From an uncultured Alphaproteobacteria bacterium (lineage in GTDB: Bacteria; Pseudomonadota; Alphaproteobacteria; CAAHEQ01; UBA3637), in contig CALARE010000009.1 of NCBI GenBank assembly GCA_937888725.1, forward strand, positions 9,315 to 73,314: a stretch of 64,000 nt of DNA, read 5' to 3'. Position numbers and translations under genes: made by a program. Under the pieces are notes generated by a model, which made no database searches, was not told the origin of the DNA, and was given only the letters and a program-made list of their open reading frames with translations. Of the stretch, positions 16,009-25,883 are shown in pieces (the stretch's first letter is position 1; the number at the start of each line of letters is the position of its first letter).

Positions 16009-17736
16009 ATGCAAAATAGTCATACAAAAATTCATATCCTTGGCGGGAATAATAATTCTCGTATTGGTGCCTCTGCACAACTTATTGAGCATGAAAATGA
16101 ATTAGGCGATACGACTAAAATTTTGGTTGATTTAGGTGCCCTTTTTCCATCTAAACACTTTTCAAATACACATTTTATTCCCCCTGTTACACAATACCTT
16201 GGTTATAACCCACCTAAAAACGAACTTAATCCCCTATTAAAAACATATCATCAATCTATTGGTGGAAAAAGAGAACCGCAGATTGAAGCTCTTTTTTTAA
16301 CACACATGCATGAGGATCATATTGGTGGGGTTGTGTCGCTTTTAAAATCGGGCTTTAACTTTCCAACAATTTATGCTTCAGAGGCAACAATTTATGTTTT
16401 ATCCCGTTTATTGATTGAAGAAGGGGTTGAAAATTTACCAACACTTCAACCGATTAAAGGCCCTGTTCAAGTGTCAAAAGATATGATTGTAACCCCTTTT
16501 TCTGTTTCACACACAACACTTGGGTCATATGGATATCATATTTTAACAAAATATAATAAACACAATGATGTTGGCATTATTCATTTAGGGGATTTTAATT
16601 TATCTGATGTTTTAATTGGTGAGGGTTATCAACAAGACGTATTTAACCAATTTTTAAGCACGCATTACGTCACCCATGTTTTAACAGATTCCACCTCTGT
16701 TTCAAATAAATTTAATCAAGAGCTTACGTTTCAAGAGGCGATCACTCATTGGCAAAACCTCATGAAAGAAACGGATAAACGTATTATTACAGCTGTTATT
16801 TCACGCAGTACACAAAACATGGCTCCTATTATTTTTGCCGCACAAAAAACTGGTCGCACAGTTTTTATTGATGGGTATATGCAAAAAATTGTTTATGATG
16901 AACTACAAAAAGCAGGATTGTTAGAGGATTTTGCCGATACCGTTTATCACCACAATAACATTTTTTCAGGCGATTTGCCCACATTTACAAAAGCAAGTAA
17001 ACCAAAAGAACAAGTTATTATTTTTTCAGGGGCCTTTGCCGAAGGGCTGGATTGCCCTGCGGAACAAGGATCTGGTCTTGTTCACATTGCCAAGCAAACA
17101 CATAAAAACTTTTTACTTAATTCAAGCTCTCTTGTCGCTTTATCCCAACGGGCTATTCCTGTTGATGACATTCCTCAATCTATGCGTGAAATGGCTTTTT
17201 TATTGGGTAGACAAAATGGCAATAACATTATTCAAAATCAAACAAGTGACACGCTTTCACTCGGTGATTATCCAATGAAAGCCTTGCAACGCACGGGACA
17301 TGCCACATTTAAAGAAATGATTGCCGTGCTCAGTAGTATTAAGCACCATCGTTTGAATAAAGATGACACGTTAACGGTTATCCCACTTCATGGTGATGAG
17401 GGACAGCTAAAAAATGCGGTTAAATGTGCGAAATTAATTAAAGCTGAAACCGTTTTAGCGGGAAATGGTTCATATATCGCTCTCTTACCAAATGGCACCC
17501 AAGGTATTTTAAAAACACCCGAGCACCCTTGGATTAGTTTTAAAACACAAAAAACAACTAAATCATGTACATATGAGATGAACCTTGTTCAAGAAGTTAG
17601 AGAAACCCGTGCAAAAAGTGCTTATCAATTGGTGGCCCGCTTAGGAGGTGGGAGCTATTTAATCCCACATCCACAAAAAAAACAAATCCTTTTTAACATT
17701 ATGCGGACAACACTTGCCCGAAAAATGGAACGCTAA
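16009..17736 (+). CDS. RNase J-like metallo-beta-lactamase/beta-CASP ribonuclease
   Basis: About 575 residues from this start. The zinc-binding motif THMHEDHIGG matches HxHxDH of the metallo-beta-lactamase fold, with further ligands in SVSHTTLGSYGYH and LGDFNL. The middle region (AVISRSTQNMAPIIFAAQK) fits a beta-CASP domain and IPLHGDEGQL is a late metal/nucleic-acid block. RNase J enzymes mature and degrade RNA by 5' exonuclease and endonuclease activity and are common in alphaproteobacteria. It is somewhat divergent, so another beta-CASP nuclease is possible. Start choice: ATG at 16009 has GGAG eight bases upstream; the first ATG at 15958 has only an A-rich leader and would add 17 residues. 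Confidence 0.75.
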   Translation: MQNSHTKIHILGGNNNSRIGASAQLIEHENELGDTTKILVDLGALFPSKHFSNTHFIPPVTQYLGYNPPKNELNPLLKTYHQSIGGKREPQIEALFLTHMHEDHIGGVVSLLKSGFNFPTIYASEATIYVLSRLLIEEGVENLPTLQPIKGPVQVSKDMIVTPFSVSHTTLGSYGYHILTKYNKHNDVGIIHLGDFNLSDVLIGEGYQQDVFNQFLSTHYVTHVLTDSTSVSNKFNQELTFQEAITHWQNLMKETDKRIITAVISRSTQNMAPIIFAAQKTGRTVFIDGYMQKIVYDELQKAGLLEDFADTVYHHNNIFSGDLPTFTKASKPKEQVIIFSGAFAEGLDCPAEQGSGLVHIAKQTHKNFLLNSSSLVALSQRAIPVDDIPQSMREMAFLLGRQNGNNIIQNQTSDTLSLGDYPMKALQRTGHATFKEMIAVLSSIKHHRLNKDDTLTVIPLHGDEGQLKNAVKCAKLIKAETVLAGNGSYIALLPNGTQGILKTPEHPWISFKTQKTTKSCTYEMNLVQEVRETRAKSAYQLVARLGGGSYLIPHPQKKQILFNIMRTTLARKMER

Positions 17737-17790
17737 TATCCATTCATCAAAACACGTTCTTTGAATACCATACGCTAACAAATAAAGTTA

Positions 17791-17822
17791 AGGGGCGTTT
17801 TATTTTCGCCCCTACCCTTTTA
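17791..17822. terminator. Bidirectional terminator between the RNase J-like gene and tyrS
   Basis: Stem AGGGGCG/CGCCCCT (17791-17797 with 17807-17813), T-rich on both flanks, between convergent genes. Confidence 0.75.
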
Positions 17823-19079
17823 TTTTAAGATAACACGAAGGAAGTTTTTCTTCCCTTTACGCAAAAGTAAGAAATCCTCATTCCCTTCTTTCACTTTCAA
17901 TGCGTCCGTTTGTGATAAAACTTTTTCATCATCAATGGTAAGGCCACCTTGCTGTATCATACGACGGGCCTCCCCCTTTGATGGGAACAAACCAACCTCA
18001 ACCGACAAATCAACAGCATTAATCCCTGCTTCAAATTTTGCTTTATCAAATGTTGCTGTTGGCACGTTTTCCATATTCATTCCACCAGCAAAGAGGGATT
18101 GTGCTGCCTCAACTGCTTTTTGAGCTTCTTCCTCCCCATGAACAAGTTTTGTCACCTCAAAAGCCATCCGTTTTTTAGCTTGGATAATATCCGTTTTGCA
18201 CAATTCTTCAATTTCAGCAGTTGGAATATCCGTGAAAAGTTTTAAAAGCATTTCAGTGTCAGCATCCGCTGTGTTATAAAAATATTGATAAAAAGCATAA
18301 GATGTTGTCTTATCTCTAGCAACCCAAAGCGTGCCAGATTCAGTTTTACCCATCTTTTTCCCTTCTTTTGTCATCAAAAGTGGACAGGTCAAACCAAATG
18401 TATCGGGTTTATCCTGTGTTGCATTCCCTTCATCATGGAAATTCATTTTACGACTAAGTTCCGTCCCAGCCACAATGTTGCCCCATTGATCAGAGCCTCC
18501 AATTTCAAGCACACAATCATATGTTCTATTCAAATGCACAAAATCATATGCTTGCATAAGCATATACCCCATTTCAAGGAAAGTTAAGCCCCCATTTTCC
18601 AACCGTTTTGAATATGCATCTGATGCGAGCATCTTATTCACATTAAAATGTGTGCCAACAATACGCATAAAATCAACATAATTAAAGCTATTAATCCATT
18701 CAGAGTTATCCAAAATTAAAGCAGCATTTTCGCCCTCAGTTTCAATAAATCTAGCGGCTAAACGTTTCACCTCAGCCACATTGTGTGCGACATCTTCTTT
18801 TGTAAGCATTTTACGCATATCAGATTTCCCAGTTGGGTCACCAACAAGTGCTGTTGCACCGCCTACAACTAAAATACCACGATGCCCTTTACGTTGCAGA
18901 TGACGAAACATCATTAAAGCAAAAAAATGCCCGATATGCAAGCTATCCGCCGTTGGATCAATCCCAAGATAAAATGTAATTTTTTTATCCGAATTTAAGA
19001 TGTTTTTAATTTCATCTTCATGCGTTGATTGGTAAACATAACCACGTTCTTTTAAGTATTCAAAAAAATTATCAGACAT
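17820..19079 (-). CDS. tyrS: Tyrosyl-tRNA synthetase
   Basis: 419 residues, normal for bacterial TyrS, charging tRNA-Tyr in the cytoplasm. The HIGH motif is at 48-51 in DPTADSLHIGH. The tyrosine-binding QAYDFVHL and GGSDQWGN follow. The second signature is GKKMGKTESG, the accepted KMSKS variant. An S4-like RNA-binding domain ends the protein (GEARRMIQQGGLTIDDEKV). AAGGATGGAAAG precedes the ATG. Located beside a tRNA-Pro gene on the other strand. Confidence 0.97.
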   Translation of the reverse strand: MSDNFFEYLKERGYVYQSTHEDEIKNILNSDKKITFYLGIDPTADSLHIGHFFALMMFRHLQRKGHRGILVVGGATALVGDPTGKSDMRKMLTKEDVAHNVAEVKRLAARFIETEGENAALILDNSEWINSFNYVDFMRIVGTHFNVNKMLASDAYSKRLENGGLTFLEMGYMLMQAYDFVHLNRTYDCVLEIGGSDQWGNIVAGTELSRKMNFHDEGNATQDKPDTFGLTCPLLMTKEGKKMGKTESGTLWVARDKTTSYAFYQYFYNTADADTEMLLKLFTDIPTAEIEELCKTDIIQAKKRMAFEVTKLVHGEEEAQKAVEAAQSLFAGGMNMENVPTATFDKAKFEAGINAVDLSVEVGLFPSKGEARRMIQQGGLTIDDEKVLSQTDALKVKEGNEDFLLLRKGKKNFLRVILK

Positions 19080-19167
19080 CTTTCCATCCTTTTGTTAAAT
19101 AAATCAGTATAATTTTAGCCAAATACAAAAAAAATGCAATACTTTTTTAAAAAAGATAAAAAAATAC

Positions 19168-19196
19168 TTGCAAAAGGCATAAAGTTGAGATAAAAA
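19168..19196 (+). promoter_or_regulatory. Promoter of tRNA-Pro
   Basis: TTGCAA (19168-19173), 17 bp, TAAAAA (19191-19196), about 15 bp before the tRNA. Confidence 0.5.
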
Positions 19197-19210
19197 TTAT
19201 AAAAAGCTTA

Positions 19211-19287
19211 CGGAGTATAGCGCAGCCTGGTAGCGCACTCGTCTGGGGGGCGAGTGGTCGTGGGTTCAAATCCCGCTACTCCGACCA
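19211..19287 (+). tRNA. tRNA-Pro (GGG anticodon)
   Basis: 77-nt cloverleaf: acceptor CGGAGTA/TACTCCG, T-arm GTGGG-type with TTCAAAT loop, encoded CCA. The anticodon loop CTGGGGG gives GGG at 19245-19247. Its 3' 21 bp are repeated downstream (19457-19477), marking an integration site. Confidence 0.95.
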
Positions 19288-19288
19288 A
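19268..19288 (+). repeat. Attachment-site-like repeat, copy within tRNA-Pro
   Basis: 21 bp covering the T-arm 3' side, acceptor stem and CCA are identical to 19457-19477. Phage and island integrases commonly use exactly this part of a tRNA gene as attB. Confidence 0.7.
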
Positions 19289-19293
19289 ATCAG

Positions 19294-19324
19294 AAAAAGA
19301 CCACTTTTTAGTGGTCTTTTTTTT
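19294..19324 (+). terminator. Terminator of tRNA-Pro
   Basis: Stem AAAGACCAC/GTGGTCTTT (around 19297-19319) and T-run. Confidence 0.85.
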
Positions 19325-19488
19325 GATTTAGCCTGGAGAAGCGGGTTTGAAGTCACGAGAAAGTGGGTTCAACCGCCGAAAAAAGGCAGACGAGAGTATG
19401 CCGGTTTTGTTTTAACAAAATTTTTCAAGGTCTGCGAAGGCTTTAAGCCGAAAGCAAAATCCCGCTACTCCGACCAATATCAAAAAGC
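19323..19488. other. tRNA-Pro-like debris between the two repeat copies
   Basis: Contains scattered tRNA-like pieces (AGCCTGG near 19330, GTGGGTTCAA near 19364) and ends in the second copy of the tRNA 3' end, but does not fold as a tRNA. It looks like the scar of one or more integration events. Confidence 0.5.
19457..19477 (+). repeat. Attachment-site-like repeat, displaced copy
   Basis: Exact 21-bp copy of the tRNA-Pro 3' end, 189 bp downstream, with no 5' tRNA half attached, and followed by its own terminator hairpin. Confidence 0.7.
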
Positions 19489-19512
19489 GGAAGTTTATAC
19501 TTTCGCTTTTTT
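19482..19512 (+). terminator. Terminator after the displaced tRNA 3' end
   Basis: Imperfect stem AAAAAGCGGAAG/CTTTCGCTTTTT followed by T-run, placed relative to the repeat as the first terminator is to the tRNA. The remainder to 19790 holds no gene I can support. Confidence 0.6.
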
Positions 19513-19792
19513 TGTTATCCAATTCCCCTGCAAAGCCCTAGGACAGCCAACTGTTAAAAAGTGATTTTATACCAAAATCGATGTGATTGCCGAGATTTTT
19601 CCAAATTGATATATACTTTTGCCCGAATATATATACCTTGTGCAATGTGATTTTTTCGCCAGAGCCACTTGACCGTAAGTTATTGTTTTTGAATAATTGA
19701 TTATAATGGTATGACATTAACTTTCCGAATCTTGCCAAGCAGTGGTTGGTTTAGAAACCCAAAAACTGATATCACAATTTATACACCTCTCT

Positions 19793-19812
19793 AAAAGCCT
19801 TATTTTATAAGG
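19793..19812 (-). terminator. Weak terminator after druE
   Basis: Perfect 6-bp stem CCTTAT/ATAAGG with a 3-nt loop (19798-19812) followed on the minus strand by CTTTTAG. Confidence 0.4.
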
Positions 19813-19828
19813 GGTTTAATTTTTTTAT

Positions 19829-19848
19829 AACTTACACACATGGTGTTT
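19829..19848 (+). repeat. 20-bp direct repeat flanking the Druantia pair, left copy
   Basis: AACTTACACACATGGTGTTT; differs by one base from 29537-29556. It also contains the inverted repeat ACAC-ATG-GTGT. Confidence 0.65.
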
Positions 19849-19894
19849 ACTATGCTATCTAATTATATAGTTTGATATAAAAATTCTTCGGCAT

Positions 19895-22800
19895 TTAATT
19901 CTTAGTGTAAAAAATTCTAGTTGGATAATTATCTCCTATTATGCTAGGTAATTCAATGCTAATTTTTTGAACTTGAAAATCAACACTAGATTCAAATGGG
20001 AATAAATTTTCATAGTAATTGTACGCAGCACATCTCCAATATAAAAATCCTTGATCGAAAATTAGATTTATAACATCCCCATTTTCTAGCTCAATAATTA
20101 AAATTCTATTGTGTTCTAGATATTTTTTATTTCTTTCTTGAATATTAAATTTTAGATCAATGCTTGCAAACAATTTATTTAAAACAGCCTTGCGTTCAGA
20201 TGATCTAGGCCATTCATCGTAAAATTTACCAGGTGTATATTTTATATTATCTTCATTTTCACATGTTAATAAATTAATTTCAGTACACTTCCAATTATTT
20301 GCATATTTATTTTTTATTGCCTTTATAAAATTAAAGAATAAACCACAAGAAAGAGGATTTTTGATATAACGATCTTTGTACGTTATTTTTACTATATTGG
20401 ATGAAATTCCGTTATTTAAACTCTCAGATAAAATATTTAACAAGCTTTGACCAAATAAATTTCCGGAACAGTTTACTTCAGAGGAAATATTATACATTTT
20501 ATCAAAGCTTGTTTTGATATCGCTGTTTAATGCTACATCGTAAAATTCTTTTTTATCAATATCAATATATCCTGAAAGAATTGAAGTATTAACATTACTT
20601 CCCCAATATGGATTTAATTTTTTTACATCTTGATCTAAAGAAGCATAAGCATAAAAACCGGTACCGTTATTTATAACAGCCATTATATTCTTATTCAAAT
20701 TATCTGGAATTGACTTTATTGAAACATTTTTATACTTAGAAAGCAATCCTAGAGTTTCTTTTACATCGTCACTGATTTTTGTCGCATCAACACATAAAAT
20801 TGTATCAATTCCCATGGAATTATATCTATTTACTAATCTATATAATGGTGAGTTTAAAAAATCTTCATCATCATCTTGTTGGGGTACCAACAAATACAAT
20901 TCCTTAATACTTAGAGTATCTTCAATTAAACTTTCGATACTGGCCGAAGCGATAACTGTGGTATCGCCAAAAATTTTCATATTGTCGGCTAAAGTATTTT
21001 TTGAAATCCATTCATCTGTTAAAAAGTCTAAAGCTAATAACCTATCTAGGTGTTTATAGTTGTATTTAGTATCATTTTGTAAAATACATTTATTACATGA
21101 TTGAGCACAGTCACAAGTTAATGTATCTTTGGCATACTTAAATATGCGACTTAGATTTTTGATAATATCATCAGATGAACAATAACCTGATGCATTTTTA
21201 TCAAACAATTCTATTGAAAATCCTTTTTTATTTGATCCAACAAGTTTTATTTCTTTTGTTCCACAGCCAATTTCGTCAGTTTCGATATTCATATATTTGG
21301 CTATACCACTGCGAATTGCTACTGCCAATGAATATGCGAGAGTTTTATCGTTAACAATTTCTCCGTTAATATCTGATAAAATAAGTTCCAAAACATCAGT
21401 TTTGACTTCAACTCCTAGAGAAATATTTTCCACTATTGAATATGGAGAATGATTACATTCTACTTTCATATTTCTCATGTTGGGATTAAAACTATTTGCA
21501 CTTCTTAAACGATAATGTGATTTTCTAAACTCAACTCTGTTCTTTTCATTGTTTGCAACAACTCTGCCACACTCTAAACAAAGTATGTAGCCGTCACCAC
21601 CGCCATTTGAGTAATGAATGACACTTCCTTCTTTATCATTTTTATATTTTATGTAAGGTAAACCCAAATAATTATTTAAATCATTGTGAGCAGTAACTAG
21701 TGGTTCACATAAATTTACAAAATGTTGAACAGATACGTTATTATTAACGGGAGCATTAAAATCAACAGAAAAACCTGCTGGCTGTATATACTTGTGAATA
21801 TTATGTCTATCGATTTCTTCACCACATACATCACAGTGAATATCTAGTAATCTTGTTGATGTACCACTTGCACCACATTTATTACAACGCCAAAAATAAC
21901 GAATTGACTGAATTTCTTTAACCTCTGTTTCTGAGGCAGGAATATGCCAATTTAGTGTAATACCTGCAGATTTATATACAAGACCATCAATAACAACATC
22001 GCTACCGGGAGCGTACTCTCTTAATGCTGTGCAAATATCTCTTGAAGGCAATTCTCTTCTTTTAAATAAATTGTCTTCTCTTTCTCCATAATTCTTTTGC
22101 ATTCTATAGTCTTGATTTTCGATGCTATATCGATTGTTTGTATCAAAAGTTACGATATTTATTGGAAAACCATATCGTGGTAAAATTCCATATCCTATCA
22201 TTTCTTTTAATAGGTATTCATGCAGTAAGCGTGTCTCAGTATTTTTAATAGCGATTAAACTAATTTTATGATCTTTTTCTCTCTTTTTTTGCTCTTGAAT
22301 TGCATCATATTCAGCAAACCACTTCTTTTGCATATTTTCAATTTGCAGGCTCAATTCTGAGACAAACACATCAAAACTAATATGTTCATAATGTGTATTT
22401 TTGATTAAAGAATGAATAGCCGCCTGAACTCGATTATTTGTTCTGATAGCATCTTTGCAGAAACGTTTAAATTTGGAAAGCTTATTATCTTTAAAAGGTA
22501 ACATAAGCCATTCCATATTAAGTTTGGTCGCATCACTAATTTGGCCTTTAATTGATTCAAAAAAGTAGGATAACAATAAAGAATTTATATGTCTCAATAA
22601 TACAATAAAGCTGTATTGATCTACGTAAGGAGCATTTATTTTTGATGTAAATGCCCATTTGGGATGATTAAAAACATATTGGTCATGAGAGTTGTCTTTA
22701 CATAAAGTAAAGCTTATCGCCTTTGTTTCTCTACGTCTTCCTGCACGTCCTGCACGTTGTAAATAATTGGCCGGATGTGGCGGAACATTATTCATAGATG

Positions 22801-25800
22801 CAATCGTTATACCACCGATATCAACACCCATTTCCATTGTGGTTGAACAGTTAAGAACATTTATAGCTCCACTTTTAAATTCATCTTCATATCTTTTTAA
22901 TAGTCGATGAGATTGTTGAGCCGAGTGTTCCGCTGTTCTGAAATATCTATTTCCAAGGATAATTGAGCTTGCAACGTTGCTCCATAACCCAAGTTTTTTT
23001 AAATTTTGTACATCTTCGTTGCTTTCAAGCCAATCTCTTCTTAATGAAATACATTCTTCATAAGATTTTCCTAGTTCATTTTTAAAATCATAAATTGGAT
23101 AATTATATTTATTACACTTAGGGGTCGTTTTGCTTGAAGAATAAGGAGAATACCCTTTAAGTACAACATCTAAAGCCTTATTTGTCATAGGACAAATATA
23201 AATTTCTTTAGGTCTAGTTAAACCGATTTTATTTACATCTAATTTATATGTTTTTGCCGTTGACGGTGTTAAAATTCCAGTGGTAATTGTTAAAGCATCC
23301 CAAGCTTCTTTCATAATTTGATTTAAAATATCTAAATGAAGATCATTATCTATACTTAAATCAAGAGCATATGACAATAAATTTATTATATTTTTATTTT
23401 TTTTCTTTTTTGCTACAGGCCAGTTTTCCTGATCTAAAGCTCTGTTTGTTCTTTGAAGAGCTCCCCATTTATTCCAGTTTTCAGGATAAGCAACATATCC
23501 ATTGGCACGAATATAAAAATCTATTAGTATTTTAAGAAAGTCTTTCCATTCATTTAATTCAAAAAATCTATGTATAGTATCTGGTACTTTCGTGATTTTG
23601 CTAAAATCATAAACTGTTGATAACAATCCTAATGTTTCAACATTATTCGCTTTTTTCGGTCTTCGTAATAGTTCTCTAGCAAACAATATTTCTATTAAAT
23701 TACGACGTCCTTTATCTGCATCAAAAATGGAATCTTTATCTCGATAATAATTATATATCCATCTTAAATCATTGTCGTTAAATTCTTTTATTATTTGATT
23801 TAAGACCTCGTCTTCTTTTGCAAAAGAATCGTGTTTTTGTTCCAATTCTTTAATTGCATTTAATAAAGCAGGAAGTTTTGTCGTTTCATATAGTTTTTTT
23901 AATGCTGCAATATCAGTACTTCCTGATGGTTTTGTTTTTTCTTGTTCTAATAATGAAACAACGTGTAATAAGATACTTCTGAAACTGTTTCTTTCGGAGT
24001 TTTGTTGTAGTTGAACAGCTAACCTAGCAGTTCCCTGTCGGCTATCTGTAAAACATATCATTTTCTGTCCTTTATGAGGATTTTCATCCAATTTTTCTCC
24101 TGCTTCAGCATAATTTAATAATGTCGGTAAAGCATGACTTAAAACAAATGGTGCACCTTGCATAGGAAGAAATGATTTGATTTGGTCAATTTCAGGAGTA
24201 TCACAACAATGGACATATTCATCATCTTCAAAAACATTTATCTTAATTCCATTTTCACAATTGCTAGACAATGAATTATCTGCAGTATTCAAATAAACAG
24301 AAGAATTATCATCTACATTGTAAATATATGCTGTGTGAGTTTCCAGTTCTACAATATTATTTTCTTCGTCTTCCAATGAAAACTCATCAACATTTTGCAA
24401 CATCGTAGGATATAAGTATTTAGTGCCTGATTTTTTATCTTCACTGATTTTTGCTTCTAAGAAAGGTGTTCCACAATTTGAACAGGCTTTTACTCTGAAA
24501 ACAGGAGCACCACATTCACAAGAGCATTGTTCTTTTAAGTAAATTTTTCCGTATTTCCACCCATCTATGTTGTCTTTATGCGTACATTTATCATTGCAGC
24601 AGGCCCATATACCAGGAAACGTCTTATGGAATAAATGCAAACGAAGTGGCAAAAACGCCTTTTCTTTATTAGGAGTAACGGATAATAAATCAAGCCATTC
24701 TGCTGCTTCTTCCTTTGAAATTTTAAAAGTCTTACATATTTCTGATAAGGTTCTAGCAACAGAACGTGTCCCATCTTCAGAAATAAAGAATGATCGTAAT
24801 TGGCAAGCAAATTTATTGTTTTTTAATTCTTTAATAAGTACATCAGGATCCGTTATAATTTGCAGCTCAGATAATGATTTTGTTTGATTATCTGCTGTAA
24901 TCGTTGGAATTTCATTATGTCCAAAAACAACTTCAATATTTTCTTCATTAACACCTGAAATACTTGATAAAAATTGTTTTAATTGCTGTTCTGCGTTTAT
25001 GCTTCCGATAGTAGCAGATGTTGCGATAAACTTAACATCTTGAGCATTTACATCAAATGCATCTAAAACTCTCTTCAGAAGTAATGACAACTCTGCAGCT
25101 TGTGAACCAATATATGTATGAGCTTCGTCTAGAATAATGTATTTTAACATTCCCTTAGATTTATCAATAATTTGCTTATCATTTGCTCTAATAAGCATGT
25201 ACTCTAACATCGTAGTATTGGTAATCAATAATGGTGCAGGAGATAAGCGAAGTCCCTGTCTATCGGTTATTTCTTCCAAGGATTTTTTTTGTTCGTGATT
25301 TGGATTTTCAGTAGGTAATAATCCATTATAAAGACAGAAACGAATTTTACCTTCGTAAGGTTTAGTCCATTCGCTAAAACGTTCTTTTTGGTTCTGAATT
25401 AATGCATTAAGAGGATATATAAATAAAGCCTGGACACCTTCTAAAACGTTTGAGCTACCTTTAGATTGTCTTACCAAATCAGATATGATGGGTATCATAA
25501 AGCATTCTGTTTTTCCTGAACCTGTACCACTTGAAACAACCAATGAATTATTTGTATTTAATAATGTTTTCCAAGATGTTATTTGGTGTTCATAAGGGTG
25601 CATTGTTTTAGAAAATCTATATTCTGTAGATTTATTTAATACATTAACAAAAGAACGTTCGAGCAGTTTTCCGGACAACTCTTCAAAAGAATTGCTATCT
25701 GTTTTATAACTAAACATTGGTTCAAACACAGGGTCAGAAAGGAATTTTTCATCTTCCAGTGAAAACTTATCTCTTAAAAACTCACGCAAATTTTGTGGCA

Positions 25801-25882
25801 ATATGGATAAAGTGCTCATAATGGCATCTTTTGATTGCTCTGGTAATATTTTTAAGATTTCACTGTAACTGTTTCTTTTCAT
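19895..25882 (-). CDS. druE: Druantia DruE-like giant DEAD/DEAH helicase with DUF1998 zinc region
   Basis: 1995 residues. Superfamily 2 helicase: SSGTGSGKTE (Walker A, 118-125), LDEAHTYIGS (DEAH, 252-255), SATIGS (motif III), and QRAGRAGRRR (motif VI). Several zinc-knuckle-like clusters follow: CSCECG and CSNCG near residue 465, CNKCG with CDVCGEE near 1340, and the DUF1998/MrfA-type CDCAQSCNKCILQND near 1600. Size and order match DruE of Druantia anti-phage systems (1800-2100 residues), where it is the invariant subunit. It starts one base after the stop of the upstream DruH-like gene (TAACATG), a tight two-gene operon. Other DUF1998 helicases (DISARM pairs, MrfA) are shorter or split. The mechanism of Druantia is not settled. 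Confidence 0.85.
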   Translation of the reverse strand: MKRNSYSEILKILPEQSKDAIMSTLSILPQNLREFLRDKFSLEDEKFLSDPVFEPMFSYKTDSNSFEELSGKLLERSFVNVLNKSTEYRFSKTMHPYEHQITSWKTLLNTNNSLVVSSGTGSGKTECFMIPIISDLVRQSKGSSNVLEGVQALFIYPLNALIQNQKERFSEWTKPYEGKIRFCLYNGLLPTENPNHEQKKSLEEITDRQGLRLSPAPLLITNTTMLEYMLIRANDKQIIDKSKGMLKYIILDEAHTYIGSQAAELSLLLKRVLDAFDVNAQDVKFIATSATIGSINAEQQLKQFLSSISGVNEENIEVVFGHNEIPTITADNQTKSLSELQIITDPDVLIKELKNNKFACQLRSFFISEDGTRSVARTLSEICKTFKISKEEAAEWLDLLSVTPNKEKAFLPLRLHLFHKTFPGIWACCNDKCTHKDNIDGWKYGKIYLKEQCSCECGAPVFRVKACSNCGTPFLEAKISEDKKSGTKYLYPTMLQNVDEFSLEDEENNIVELETHTAYIYNVDDNSSVYLNTADNSLSSNCENGIKINVFEDDEYVHCCDTPEIDQIKSFLPMQGAPFVLSHALPTLLNYAEAGEKLDENPHKGQKMICFTDSRQGTARLAVQLQQNSERNSFRSILLHVVSLLEQEKTKPSGSTDIAALKKLYETTKLPALLNAIKELEQKHDSFAKEDEVLNQIIKEFNDNDLRWIYNYYRDKDSIFDADKGRRNLIEILFARELLRRPKKANNVETLGLLSTVYDFSKITKVPDTIHRFFELNEWKDFLKILIDFYIRANGYVAYPENWNKWGALQRTNRALDQENWPVAKKKKNKNIINLLSYALDLSIDNDLHLDILNQIMKEAWDALTITTGILTPSTAKTYKLDVNKIGLTRPKEIYICPMTNKALDVVLKGYSPYSSSKTTPKCNKYNYPIYDFKNELGKSYEECISLRRDWLESNEDVQNLKKLGLWSNVASSIILGNRYFRTAEHSAQQSHRLLKRYEDEFKSGAINVLNCSTTMEMGVDIGGITIASMNNVPPHPANYLQRAGRAGRRRETKAISFTLCKDNSHDQYVFNHPKWAFTSKINAPYVDQYSFIVLLRHINSLLLSYFFESIKGQISDATKLNMEWLMLPFKDNKLSKFKRFCKDAIRTNNRVQAAIHSLIKNTHYEHISFDVFVSELSLQIENMQKKWFAEYDAIQEQKKREKDHKISLIAIKNTETRLLHEYLLKEMIGYGILPRYGFPINIVTFDTNNRYSIENQDYRMQKNYGEREDNLFKRRELPSRDICTALREYAPGSDVVIDGLVYKSAGITLNWHIPASETEVKEIQSIRYFWRCNKCGASGTSTRLLDIHCDVCGEEIDRHNIHKYIQPAGFSVDFNAPVNNNVSVQHFVNLCEPLVTAHNDLNNYLGLPYIKYKNDKEGSVIHYSNGGGDGYILCLECGRVVANNEKNRVEFRKSHYRLRSANSFNPNMRNMKVECNHSPYSIVENISLGVEVKTDVLELILSDINGEIVNDKTLAYSLAVAIRSGIAKYMNIETDEIGCGTKEIKLVGSNKKGFSIELFDKNASGYCSSDDIIKNLSRIFKYAKDTLTCDCAQSCNKCILQNDTKYNYKHLDRLLALDFLTDEWISKNTLADNMKIFGDTTVIASASIESLIEDTLSIKELYLLVPQQDDDEDFLNSPLYRLVNRYNSMGIDTILCVDATKISDDVKETLGLLSKYKNVSIKSIPDNLNKNIMAVINNGTGFYAYASLDQDVKKLNPYWGSNVNTSILSGYIDIDKKEFYDVALNSDIKTSFDKMYNISSEVNCSGNLFGQSLLNILSESLNNGISSNIVKITYKDRYIKNPLSCGLFFNFIKAIKNKYANNWKCTEINLLTCENEDNIKYTPGKFYDEWPRSSERKAVLNKLFASIDLKFNIQERNKKYLEHNRILIIELENGDVINLIFDQGFLYWRCAAYNYYENLFPFESSVDFQVQKISIELPSIIGDNYPTRIFYTKN

Positions 25883-25883
25883 G

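Noticed and set aside
19538..19738. 66-codon open frame on the minus strand between the tRNA-Pro repeat and druE
   Set aside because: No ribosome site, no recognisable family and no neighbour logic; probably noncoding debris.
19895..25882. The large helicase as a DISARM DrmA/DrmB fusion
   Set aside because: DISARM has separate DrmA and DrmB plus DrmC and a methylase of its own; here a DruH-like partner and no DrmC are present.
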